NCBI GenBank assembly: GCA_026874595.1
Contig: CM049316.1
Span: 36,711,339 to 36,775,338 of the forward strand
Origin: Sipunculus nudus
Taxonomy: Eukaryota; Annelida; Sipuncula; Golfingiida; Sipunculidae
DNA: 64,000 nucleotides
Reading direction: 5' to 3'
Shown in pieces: positions 24,166 to 33,870 of the stretch. The position numbers and the translations under genes are program-made. Under the pieces are notes generated by a model, which had not been told where the DNA came from, searched no databases, and was given only the letters and a program-made list of their open reading frames with translations. How positions within the stretch are numbered: position 1 is the first letter of the stretch; each line of letters starts with the position of its first letter.

Positions 24166-24221
24166 CAGGCTACCCCCCGGTAATCTGAAATCGACTTCAG
24201 ATTACCCCCGGGGGTAGCCTG
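24166..24221. repeat. near-perfect foldback (hairpin) in C-tract element
   Basis: CAGGCTACCCCC at the left and GGGGGTAGCCTG at the right are complementary, as are GGTAATCTGAA and TTCAGATTACC inside. The arms of 24 and 26 bases differ only by an indel in the C/G run, and the loop is about 6 bases. Confidence 0.85.
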
Positions 24222-24874
24222 AACTTGAATATAGGTTACCCCCCCCCCCTATTGTCCAGATTACTCCCCTCGCTAAGAACGCTAATATGATTAATTTCTG
24301 TGTAAGTAGGGGCTCACCGCCCCTGATACATTTATTAACATAATCCTCAGCTGGCTGGTGATAAAGTGGTCAGCTCCGTTGGGCCGTACATGTGTCTCTC
24401 TGTCCGTAACCACTTTATAGCACGTATCATCTGAAAAACGTTACTCACATCCCATCTTAATTAACTTGGCAGGTGAATCAAACAGATCTCCTCACTTGAT
24501 CAGGTTTTGTTGGCCATATCTTGATTTTTATACTTTTAGCATGCTTTATTATAACGCCCGTCTTTTTGACGGATCATATTATAGTACTGGCATATATGTT
24601 AGTCCGTCCAATAACCATTGGACGACAACAAGGAAGATAGCTGCAGTATGCTTGTCAGTTGCAGAATATCGTGATCACAAAATATAACATTTAAATTATG
24701 GATGTAATTATCAAATCATTTAATATACAGGACTGCATGTTTCATTTAAAGTTGGTGTTTTTATAATCTAACCGGAGATAGAATGTTTGTACTGCAGGGA
24801 TAATGACAATTTAATAATGATATCGTTATATATAAACCTATTTATTTTACATGCATTGTACAAATAGTTATTAT

Positions 24875-25070
24875 AACTAATCGAGGCACTCTCCATGGCT
24901 CGGTTGATGGCGTTCGGTAGTCTGCAGGGGTGGAGGAAACCGGAGTACCCGGAGAAAACCACCGGCCTTGGAAGGGCAACTACAACCCACTCTCCTAGCC
25001 ACGCCGGGGATCGAACCCGGGTCGCCAGCGGAGAGAGCCAAGCGTTTTACCACCCAGCTGTCCAGGCCCC
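24875..25070 (-). repeat. tRNA-derived SINE (family S1), best-preserved copy
   Basis: On the minus strand it reads GGCCTGGACAGCTGGGTGGT, then GGCTCTCTCCGCTGGCGACC, the B box GGGTTCGATCCCC, then the central TTTTCTCCGGGTACTCCGG and TTTCCTCCACCCC, and ends near GCCATGGAGAGTGCCTCGAT. The A-box-like GCTGGGTGGTAAAACG and the B box form an internal RNA polymerase III promoter layout. This copy best represents the family in the window. Confidence 0.85.
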
Positions 25071-25244
25071 ATCGTTAATTTAACTATTTTTATTATTATA
25101 GATAGTTGTAGTAGAAGTAGTTGTTTTTTTTTGTCATGTTACTTAAGTTAATGTAGAAGATCTTAAAATTCACAAGGAAACTTCTAGTAATCTGAAATTG
25201 GAGGGGTAATCTGAAAGAGGGGGGGGGGGGGGCTAATCAGAAAT

Positions 25245-25395
25245 CGATACACTGGAAAACCACCGAATTTCGGCGGGCCAATTAATACAACTTCCCACTA
25301 AAAGGAACGCCGGAAAGCAAACCTGCCATGGGTCGCCAGCAGAAAGAGCCAAGAACTTCTTTCCACTTGACTTTTCAGGTCCGATAGTTGCAATA
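25245..25395 (-). repeat. tRNA-derived SINE (family S1), degenerate copy
   Basis: Landmarks include GGAAAACCACCGAATTTCGG, GGGTCGCCAGCAGAAAGAGC and CACTTGACTTTTCAGG in the same order as in the 24875 copy. The B box is damaged. Confidence 0.5.
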
Positions 25396-25852
25396 ATACT
25401 GTGACAAATAGAATAATTGTTTAATGTAGAACTTAAGTAAATATAAAATCTCTGGGTCTATCAATCATGGATGACATTTGACAGGGCAACGACCATTATT
25501 TGAATTTCAATTTATTATCAAATTGTTATCTTATTTATGACAATGATTAATGCTTGGGGTCTGTGAATGACAAACCCCTTCCCGGAGGAGCAACAGATAA
25601 TTTTGAAATGACTTTGATGTCTTAAAACGGCAACAAGCCTTTAATAATTCTTTTGAAAATAAAGAACGTCCATGAGACATTTGTTTATCGGCTGGGTATT
25701 AAAAGAGAGTGATTAGCAATAGCACATGGATATTGTGGTGACAGATGCTTTGTCAACGTAACATTGGGGTTCTATATAAAACTATTTCTTATGCCACCAA
25801 GTCAATTTATAACCAATTGCATTCATAGAGAACAATGATCCATAAAGAAAAT

Positions 25853-25854
<2 letters not shown>
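25396..25854. other. non-coding DNA
   Basis: Nothing recognised. Confidence 0.45.

Positions 25855-25915
<61 letters not shown>
25855..25915. repeat. (TA)n microsatellite
   Basis: About 60 bases of TA. It generates artefactual IYIYIY frames on both strands. Confidence 0.95.
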
Positions 25916-25917
<2 letters not shown>

Positions 25918-25979
25918 TTCTTCGTATTAAAGTTTTCTTTATATTAGCAATATTCTTTATAAGAACCCTAAATTGCTCC

Positions 25980-25980
<1 letters not shown>

Positions 25981-26018
<38 letters not shown>
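25981..26018. repeat. (TA)n microsatellite
   Basis: TA run abutting the 3' end of a SINE on the minus strand, so it may be the SINE's tail. Confidence 0.95.
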
Positions 26019-26022
<4 letters not shown>

Positions 26023-26170
26023 CTGTTACGAAGACAAAATATTGAGGGGAAAATACTGGGCTGATCCCGGATTCGAACCCATGTAGGTGGCGCACATGTC
26101 CGGCGAACCAACCACTTCGCTAGCAAAGGGAGCTTCACTAGCGAAACTGTTCGGTCCGCTTTTATCTCAC
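26019..26170 (-). repeat. tRNA-derived SINE, second type
   Basis: On the minus strand there is an A box TAGCGAAGTGGTTGG (26108-26122) and a B box GGTTCGAATCC (26069-26079). Their starts are about 43 bases apart, close to the spacing in a real tRNA gene. The body CAGCCCAGTATTTTCCCC follows, then a (TA)n tail. The T-stem does not pair properly, so it is a SINE head and not a working tRNA. TTCGCTAG and CTAGCGAA upstream of and across the A box form an 8-bp stem. Confidence 0.6.
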
Positions 26171-26355
26171 TCCGTAACCATATATAGTTCATTTGAATTC
26201 ATGATATTGTATACAAAACTGTTTCGTAAGGCCAGCTTTCAGCTGTGGTCACTCCTCCAGGTACACACAGAATTGATGAAATGTATAAAGTTCGTCTGAA
26301 TAGGTTGGATTAGGTTTGGGTTGATGTATATATGGAGGTTGGTTAAGATAGGGTG

Positions 26356-26356
<1 letters not shown>

Positions 26357-26410
<54 letters not shown>
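26357..26410. repeat. (TA)n microsatellite
   Basis: Third TA array in 560 bases. Confidence 0.95.
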
Positions 26411-26415
<5 letters not shown>

Positions 26416-26579
26416 TTGTGGAAGTGCTCAATAGGGAAAGAAGAAAGAAGTTCGGAATTTAAATAGATTTTAATTCTCCAGCAGGTTTGTGTGTTTTCAC
26501 TGAGGAGTTCATTCTCAGAAAGAAGCTGTTCGAAACAGCCATTGATAATAACTGACTTCAAAATAAATTGGGTCACTCA

Positions 26580-26960
26580 GAGGGAGGAAGACGTAAAAAT
26601 AACCAGTGACAAATTAGGAGATGCTTGGGACCGAGAAAACTGATCAATTAATAAAACGTTGCAACAAGGGAGCTCACATCAACGGAAGATCATGGCTGAC
26701 AATGCAGTCCCGGGAGAGCTCCCTCTGATAATTCCTTATCACATTACATTAATCCCCAGTCTCGAGCACCTCTTTACCACTGGCATAATGCCAGCCTTCT
26801 AAGGTATTAACGACAGAAAACCTTAACCACCGCAGCAATAGAGAACTATTTTTTATTTGTCAAAGGGCGGACGAAGATAAATTAACCGTCAGCGCTTCTG
26901 CGGAATATCATGCCCTGTGTTATGACAGACGGCCTATTGTTATAAGTTTACCGAAGTTTC
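26580..26960. promoter_or_regulatory. high-complexity block, possible conserved non-coding element
   Basis: The block is not repeated in the window and is richer in GC than its flanks. It carries homeobox- and GATA-type cores (GATCAATTAATAAAACG, CTGATAATTCCTTATCAC, ATTAATCCCC) close together and no open frame of note. The regulatory reading is inference only. Confidence 0.2.
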
Positions 26961-27542
26961 TTTGATTAATTAAACAGTATAAGATCTTTTCATGGACGAA
27001 TTTGTGTTGGTTAATTAAATGTCAAGATATATCAGTTCTTTTTGTATGGTCCTCTCTGAGTTAAGAGTTAATTTGAAATGAAAGACAACTATATAATCCA
27101 GGGGGCATTTTATGAAGCACTTCAAATGAAAAAGTCAATTCGTATCCAGTGGAAGTTGTTTTACAAAAATGTATCGTATTCCACGCTACATAACAGTATA
27201 AGCATCAAACAACGACAGAAACTCTGTTGTTATCGGAAGACAGGCCTGTAATACTAAAATATGTTCCAAACGAGTGGCCTCTCTATTATTAGCTGACACA
27301 ACACCTACCGATAGTATATGTTTAACCAGGATTATGCATAGGTAAACTATTTGGAGCAACAAAAACGCTCAGGCCAAACAACGTGCGTAAAATTTAGAGT
27401 GTCCCAAAGGGAGGTAATATATACGTGTTAAATTTGGGAAGCTTGTGTAAAATTTAAATTCACTTGATATTAATGAAATGTAGGTATATTATTTTTTTCA
27501 GAAAAAAAACTTCTTATATATATACTGCTTCTGCATTATATT
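26961..27542. other. AT-rich non-coding DNA
   Basis: Nothing recognised. Confidence 0.45.
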
Positions 27543-27569
27543 ATATATATATATATATATATATATGTA

Positions 27570-27605
<36 letters not shown>
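27543..27605. repeat. (TA)n microsatellite, interrupted
   Basis: Two TA runs separated by TGTATAATTA. Confidence 0.95.
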
Positions 27606-27607
<2 letters not shown>

Positions 27608-27647
27608 TTATATTATTATTAAAGGTTCTAGGGATAATCTTTAGTTA

Positions 27648-27973
27648 CAGTGGCGTTAAATTATCTTCGTTGACTCGCACTCACGGGTGGGATATTATGT
27701 TGGGACTACTCTTTTATAAACATGACACATTTCAAATACATTGCAATTAAGTACACGTATAAGCTCTCTTAAAAAATAAGGTATTGTTTATTATATATTT
27801 ATATGTTTATTCTAAACAAAGTTTATATATAAAATATTCCACAGTTAACTCAGAAATGGAAACAAACTCTATAATTCTAATTATTAATATATTTTATTCC
27901 AATATATAAATATTATTCTTTGAATGGCAGGTATTCTCTGAATACCCCCACCCCCAATGTCTTAATGCCCCTG
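27648..27973. mobile_element. hAT-B non-autonomous element, complete, with 8-bp TSD
   Basis: Starts CAGTGGCGTTAAATTATC and ends CTTAATGCCCCTG. The flanks TTTAGTTA (27640-27647) and TTTAGTAA (27974-27981) match in 7 of 8 bases. The middle matches the 8580-9031 copy, for example AAAAAATAAGGTAT, AGTTAACTCA, AAATGGAA and ATATATAAATATTATTCT. At 326 bp it has lost part of the G-rich left side. No transposase is encoded. Confidence 0.85.
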
Positions 27974-28239
27974 TTTAGTAAAGAGACATTGAATATCGGA
28001 AAAGCCTCCTTACTTGTACAATATTTAATTTCTCCGATTTTTTGTCAAATAGAGGGTCGCCCCAACCCCCGCCTTTAAAACCGCCCCTTGAGACTGCACC
28101 TCTAATGGATTAACGAGGATACGGTACATGCGTCGAAGTGTCAGTTTTCCATTAAACATTTTCCGCTTATAAGAAATGTTAGCCGTGCAATTTTGCAATT
28201 TAGACCGACGGTTTTTCTGCTTGGCAAGGCGCAAAAACA

Positions 28240-28760
28240 ATCCACGCGGAGTCATGACGTCAAGAACTGCGGCCTGACGGGATACCATCGAGATTAGCTA
28301 CTTGTTGCATCTCTGGTGACTAAACAACCGCCAACCAGCCAGTGATCATTGGCTCATGGCATGACACGCTCAATTTATAATTAGATATGGTGAAGTAGGT
28401 TGCGTTTTGTTTGGACGTTAAGTTACTCTTGGTGGAACTATATCACAATGAGCGCTCGTAAATCTTCGTCATTTACTCAATTGCGACGTCACGTGAGCGT
28501 GACCTTTACTAACCGCCCATTGTGACCTACTGGCTTTTCTCTATTTGACTGTGGCCCGCGTTACCTAAACATATTAGTTACAAAACAGCAATGGCATTAT
28601 CGTTACCAGATAAGCTTAGGACATCGAGGCGCTGTCCGCTTTTTATAGCCATAAATGACGGTTTCTCATTGCCGTAAACCCGAATAGCCCTTTGTCACTG
28701 CTGACCCCTGTGCGCCATCTAGACCCCATTATGCACATCGCAACATATTAAAATGAAATA
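28240..28760. promoter_or_regulatory. GC-richer block with CRE and E-box sites
   Basis: A full CRE palindrome TGACGTCA lies at 28255-28262. A fused ACGTCACGTGA (CRE-like plus CACGTG) lies near 28485. A CCATAAAT (Hox/Cdx-like) site lies near 28649. The block is single-copy here and has no long frame beyond a doubtful 87-codon minus-strand one (28025-28288). It may be a promoter or enhancer; only the motifs are observed. Confidence 0.22.
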
Positions 28761-29551
28761 TATACATTTGTTCAACAGGGTCCATAAATAGGAAACAGCC
28801 AAGGGAGATATTTATTTAAACTTCAGTGGAAGCTGGTGCGATTCATGGTAATCCAAAACATTTACCTGAATTTGATGCAACGATCACTATTTTCACGAAT
28901 TGGAAAGCTGTTCTCGCAATAAAAGGAAAACTTATGTAGAGATTTTCTTGAAAAAAAAAAAGTTTTGATTTTTGTAAATGAATTTATTAGATTGCGTTGT
29001 ATATCGACATCAGTTGACAAGACGATTTAGTTTGTTCATTGATGTATAAAGTCATATAAAAATAAAACTCTGATTCGACTGAGTGAGAAAAATATCAGCC
29101 GGAAATTGTTTTCTCATGAACCGTCGCCTTCAAATACCATTCACAGCCTGGCAACCGTTAAATTGATAGCAACAGGATGCCGCCTTGTAAAAGCTGACAA
29201 AATATAGCTCTCTAAAACTGAGATAGGGACGTTTGACAAAAAGAAGAATATACATTAACTGAAAGATACACAGGGGTTTTTACAATCTGGTTGCGGTTCC
29301 GTTGTGTTTCTCTGTCCTTTGTTTGTCAAATTTATACAAATAGCTTCTCTCACAGCCGTTGGAGCTCAGTGAGCTACATAAAAGAGTGTGTGGGAACGAT
29401 CACATTCGTGATTTTACGATTCAGTAGACAATACATTACCATTTATACTTCCAAGTATAAACGCTATAGTCAGAAAACATCTGACAACTAAATCACTGAA
29501 ATAGACGTTGGGCCGTTAGCCGTTGCATCTCCATTTTTTGGTCCTTTTCTC
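28761..29551. other. non-coding DNA
   Basis: Nothing recognised. Confidence 0.45.
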
Positions 29552-29975
29552 GCTGGTGTAAAGACTTCAGAATGACTTCAATCCTAGATACCCCCCCCCC
29601 CCGGTTATCTGAACTCCGGGGGGTTGTCTGCCCTGTAACTGCCCTTTTTAGATAACCCCTCACTGATTTAACCTGATTCTTGTGCTTTTTAATGATACAT
29701 TATTCCAATAAACATCTTGACAAATACGAGATTTAAAAGCTTGAATCAATATATTAAAATAGACTTGTTCTAAAATGTTAATTATTTTTTATTATATTTA
29801 TATTGACCCATACACTTCAGTAACGGACATGACATATTACATGCAAGCATAATATAAAGGCAGATTCGACTTAATGTGGGAAATCAAAAAGAAAGAAATG
29901 TAACATTTTCAAGTAAATAAATATAAGGAGACAACTGTTTTGATGGGGTAATCTTATATCGATTTCAGGTCACTG
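29552..29975. mobile_element. C-tract element, probable full copy
   Basis: The left end is CTGGTGTAAAGACTTCAG, then C runs around GGTTATCTGAACTCC. The middle is AT-rich. The right end has GGGGTAATCTTATATCGATTTCAGG, which is the left end inverted and diverged. The outline matches 58137-58610. The transposon class is unknown. Confidence 0.45.
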
Positions 29976-30189
29976 TAATGTTGTTATCTGTAGTCACCAA
30001 GAGACGCCAATCTTTTCGGATGTGGGCGCGGTCATCCCAACAGCGTTCCCTCGGTCCCTATACGTGTAAGACACAGGCCCAATGGCCACTAAACACTCTC
30101 CCACAGAAAAATCTCCACCTTAAGACTGCCCTCAGAGTATTTTACGTAACCCTATTAAATCTGATTAAAATTTCGAAATCGCTCATGGG

Positions 30190-30201
30190 GCCGCCATTTT
30201 G
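30190..30201 (-). promoter_or_regulatory. YY1-type motif CAAAATGGCGGC
   Basis: The minus strand reads GAGCAAAATGGCGGCCCC, a match to the YY1 site often found at transcription starts. The ATG inside it opens only four codons (MAAP) before a stop. The surrounding 30000-30240 is GC-richer. A lone motif, so weak. Confidence 0.2.
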
Positions 30202-30205
30202 CTCG

Positions 30206-31794
30206 AAGAATTTAACCCGGATATTTCATTTCTTATCGGAATTAAATGTATAGTCTAGCTAAAATAATGTAATAAATAAAAGAAATAAATTTATTTACCT
30301 TCGGAAGGTGCTTACCTGGCGTTGAAGATCTAAAACTGACATCTTCTAAAGACTGTTTGTGTCCATTGCATGCTTATTTATCACTGTAATTTGAGTGTGA
30401 TGTGACAAAAGGTCCATGAACAAACCAATGCGAGTGCCTGAGAAACCAACTATTTTGGCCATATACCTTCTTAAATACAATCGGCATATTATTCACACAA
30501 GAAACAGACGCTGAAATCCACTTTTATTATCTTTTATCTGGATCAATTGATTGCTCAGAATATAATTCTCATCAGGATACAACAAGATTGTCATGAAATT
30601 AATCAGGCAGCATATGCTTTGGATGGAGGTTTTACCAGAAACACTGCGATTGTTTTAGCATCATGAAATCTAGTATACTTTTCTACTCAAAACTTACAAT
30701 TCAGTTGCCTTTCCGTTGTAAATGTTTATATCACTAATTGAATAATTAACAATGATATTTTATGGGTAGCTGTTCTTTTTGCAGTTTACATTTAAGTGTA
30801 TACGCATTACAAAAAGCAGACTAATTTACTCATACTATTACTACATTATTTTATAACCCCTAAGTGTTACAGTTGCCAAAGGAACCGTTTAATGTCTGAA
30901 GAGGAACAAAATCTAAGCGAAAAAGGTATCGAACTAAAATAAAATAGATATAAATCTACTTTAAATATAACAGTACGTTTGTGTCCATCAGTCTGTCAAC
31001 AGTAGAGCCCACAGAGAGAGTCCCCTGCCGTTGTCAGTCTATATTTATAATCTCAGTCTATTTGTGTACACTGCTTTAACACATGGGGGTGTTGCTTCCG
31101 ACTATTGCTACCGACACTCTTTGTTAAAAGTGTCTATCCACGCCTACACTTCTGATTATTTTATATAGCGCGCCTTTTTGCACATTCTCACTATGCTAGT
31201 AAATACGCAGCGCCCGTGGATAATCTCTTAATTCCTACAGATAGCTGTAGTATGATAATCTAAATTTTCGGTCCCCCCCCCCAAAAAAAAAAAAGGATTT
31301 GTCCAATAAGACTTCTTTAATTAATTACAACTCTGGGACGGGATCAGGACAGATGATTATATATCTCCTCTGAATATGTTGGAACTAGTGATACTGACTA
31401 GTTTAAATGATGATCTATGTTAATGGAACTAAATTATTAATCGATTATTTTTTGTACGTTCTATATTACCGTTAAAAACAATTATCAACCTTGATCAAGA
31501 GCGAGTAAATCGAATCTGACTTGTACGCTGTACACGTGTTCGCAACACAAGATTCAGTTTTAATCCTGTCCACCTCTTTGTGTCCCGTCTTTTTTAAACT
31601 AAAACAATTTTCTCTGGATGATATCACGTCTGTGCATGTTCATACGTCTGTGATGGATTACGCAAAAATGTAACGAATTTAATCAATTAACACAGAAAAC
31701 GACAAATCATCGATATAATCGAATTTGGTTCCATATCTTTGTCTTTTTTATCAGAGAACCCCCTTTCCTTTATTTCTAAATACAATGGTGAGCT
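30206..31794. other. AT-rich non-coding DNA
   Basis: A C run and an A run meet at 31273-31294. No gene or dispersed repeat is recognised. A strong donor-like CGCCAGGTAAGC is present on the minus strand near 30317, but the sequence upstream of it is only briefly open. Confidence 0.4.
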
Positions 31795-31830
31795 AGGTGT
31801 AAAGCCCCCCCCCCCTTGCCGTTTCAGACC
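31795..31830. repeat. C-tract repeat fragment
   Basis: CTAGGTGTAAAGC followed by a C run and GCCGTTTCAGACCC resembles the left end of the C-tract family. It abuts the TTAA MITE on its right. Confidence 0.35.
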
Positions 31831-31847
31831 CAGTTAAATTTATAAGA

Positions 31848-32288
31848 TTAAAGGGACATTATCAGGAGCAATATTATTCCTATTCTTCCACACTATCAGT
31901 TCAGTTTTGCTTTATACAAACGTTTCCAAGCGAAACCATTCCAGCTCATTTCCTGGCATACGACTGTTTAACACCTTGTTATAGCTCTGCGTGTTGGTAC
32001 CATAACAAGGCCGGGTGACACGCGGTGTTTCAGCCAGCGGAAACATGTATAACATTTTTTGGTCCAAATCAGTCAGAGCATCTCCTGACAGGGCATCTCT
32101 ACGGTCCGACGGACTGTGTTTATCTTTACACCTGCGATCCCGCCCGGTTCATTGCTTTTAACTCTCGTTTACAGGAGTAAGCAAGCGGTTTCAAGGCAAT
32201 ATTTTGGTAGGTACAGATTTATTTTAAGAGGAAAAAGCTATTTTTCGTGTTAACTCAACACGCTGTACAAGTGATTTGGCCCCTTTAA
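31848..32288 (-). mobile_element. TTAA-bounded MITE (family P), complete
   Basis: The element is bounded by TTAAAGGGAC on the left and GGCCCCTTTAA on the right. TTAA lies at both outer ends (31848-31851 and 32285-32288), as for piggyBac-type insertion, though the inner terminus is not a classic piggyBac one. On the minus strand it aligns along its whole length with 60606-61120. Shared blocks are AACACGAAAAATA, AAAATAAATCTGTAC, ATGTTTCCGCTGG, CATAACAAGG and AACTGAACTGATAGTGTG. Length is 441 bp and no frame is encoded. Confidence 0.75.
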
Positions 32289-32945
32289 GTTAGGTTATTC
32301 TTAATTATTTTTTGTTATTAAATTAATTACGCATAATGGACAATCGTTTTGGTTTGAGGAGATTTTTGTCAGTTAAACGTTTTGTGCTAAAGCTTTCAAG
32401 TCAAATTAAATTTTATTTGTGAACATTTTGTACACAATAGAAGGTTCAGTAAGTAATTATTATGTTTAGGTTTTAACCTTTAAAACATCCCTTTTTTGTT
32501 TGTGGACCCTTGATGTTTAAAATGTATACTTTCCAATACAAATCCTAAACAGAGTGGTTTCTTTGATAACTGTTTCAGGTAAACAGAGTAAATACAATGT
32601 TCTTTGTGTATATACCCTCTGTTGAAAGGTCTATAAAATCAATCAATTTTATATATCGCATCGTCACCGTACTCGGCCTACTTATACCGATTAAAACGCC
32701 TCGACTCACGACATGTACTAAAATATACCTCTAATATATAATATAGACAATGATAATCAGTCATTCGTTTGAAGCAGGAGTTATCAGAATACAAAAATGT
32801 AGCCCAAAATGTGATGTTCGTATTAATAAGTACTAAGGCGCGACATACTCAGAATAATTTAGGATTCAGGCTTAACGTTTTGAACGTATAAACCATACCT
32901 GCATGTCTCTACCAGCTGCAAAAAAAAGAGAATAAATTACACATA
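32289..32945. other. AT-rich non-coding DNA
   Basis: Nothing recognised. If the exon at 32946-33059 is real, this is where its 3' UTR and poly(A) signal would lie. Confidence 0.4.
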
Positions 32946-33059
32946 CTATACTTTCTCGAGATGTCGTTCTAAATCAACAATCCTTTGCTGGAGCTCTGCA
33001 ATCGCCGTGCGATGACACGGAGAACCTTCTCGGACGATAATAGATGAAGCAGGAGACGA
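32946..33059 (-). CDS. candidate 3'-terminal exon with coiled-coil end
   Basis: On the minus strand a pyrimidine-rich stretch ending AAATTTTTTAG is followed by 37 open codons and a TAG stop (32946-32948). The first half is Ser/Pro/Arg-rich (SSPASSIIVREGSPCHRT). The second half is an amphipathic heptad-like helix, AIAELQQRIVDLERHLEKV, with I/L at a/d spacing. It is the best exon candidate in the window: a good acceptor, phase-0 entry, a stop directly after the helix, and local GC above the flanks. No family is recognised; a C-terminal coiled coil of a channel, scaffold or cytoskeletal protein would fit. Upstream exons would lie at higher coordinates, and none is convincing in this window. Confidence 0.3.
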   Translation of the reverse strand, partial: SSPASSIIVREGSPCHRTAIAELQQRIVDLERHLEKV

Positions 33060-33278
33060 CTAAAAAATTTGGCCGAGGTAAAAAAAATAAATATTAGCGG
33101 AAATCTGCCAATGTGAGATTAACTCTGCATCATATGAAGAAGTTCCCCTCCCCCTTTAAACAATAAAAAAAATAAATCCTGACAAAATGTCGATATATAA
33201 ATTGCTTTTGGCTGGAGAAAACCACTGGCATTCTAGTTAGTTTGAACTTCACGGTGGTTACAATATATTGTGAGTGCA

Positions 33279-33284
<6 letters not shown>

Positions 33285-33351
<67 letters not shown>
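33285..33351. repeat. (TA)n microsatellite
   Basis: About 66 bases of TA, ending in TTGTGTATTGTGTATTG. Confidence 0.95.
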
Positions 33352-33354
<3 letters not shown>

Positions 33355-33559
33355 GTATTGTGTATTGTAAATGCGATATTATAATTAATAATATTTAATA
33401 TAATAATCTATATAATAATAGCGTAAGGCGATTTTTGTGATTTTCCGTCTCTCTTCTGATACCAACAAACGGACTGCTCGACATACACAAAGTCCGACGA
33501 GACTTTTATTTGCCACTTTTATTTGCAATATTTGCATATGACGTGTATAATTAATAATT

Positions 33560-33870
33560 TTAATATTTGCTCCCCCGCAGGGTCCTCTTTTCTTTGTGTC
33601 TTCGGGCACACAATGGCCATAGAGTGTGTGATGGCGGGACAGAGTTTTACTCCGGGGGCCCTATCTTGGGTTTTCGTACATTTTGCGGTCACCGGCCAAA
33701 AATAATTCCTAACGGCGATCTCTTCTCATGAGGGGATCTTTGAAAGAATTGATTTGCAGGCCTTCCTGCGACCGGGGTATCGCACGAGGGCCCCTTCGCA
33801 GAAATCCGTGATGGTTATACAATCGCACACGGTCGCACATAGTCTAGGCTCTTGAATGCGATTGAGAACC
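33560..33870. promoter_or_regulatory. GC-richer single-copy block
   Basis: The block contains higher-complexity sequence such as CTTCGGGCACACAATGGCC, GGTCACCGGCCAAAA and CGACCGGGGTATCGCACG. The minus strand is open for about 70 codons in one frame (including HSMAIVCPKTQRKEDPAGEQ) but without a start, a clear acceptor or a known domain. Either a conserved non-coding element or a worn exon is possible. Confidence 0.2.

Larger units (their letters stand above)
24132..25245. mobile_element. C-tract element with nested SINE
   Basis: The left part begins CAGGTGTAAAGACTTCA and runs through C runs and TCTGAAATCGACTTCAGA. The right part (25185-25245) has TAATCTGAAATTGG and a G run before AATCAGAAATCGAT, which is the same kind of sequence in reverse. 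The left end matches CTGGTGTAAAGACTTCAG at 29552 and the complement of the right end at 58.6 kb. A SINE (24875-25070) lies between. Extent and type are tentative and no target duplication was identified. Confidence 0.45.

Noticed and set aside
26060-26130. Functional tRNA gene
   Set aside because: Box spacing is right, but the T-stem and acceptor stem do not pair and a SINE body follows directly.
30300-30325. CTTACCTGGCG near 30315, resembling the 5' end of U1 snRNA
   Set aside because: The match stops after about 15 bases, with no Sm site or stem-loops. The complement is simply a donor-like CGCCAGGTAAGC.
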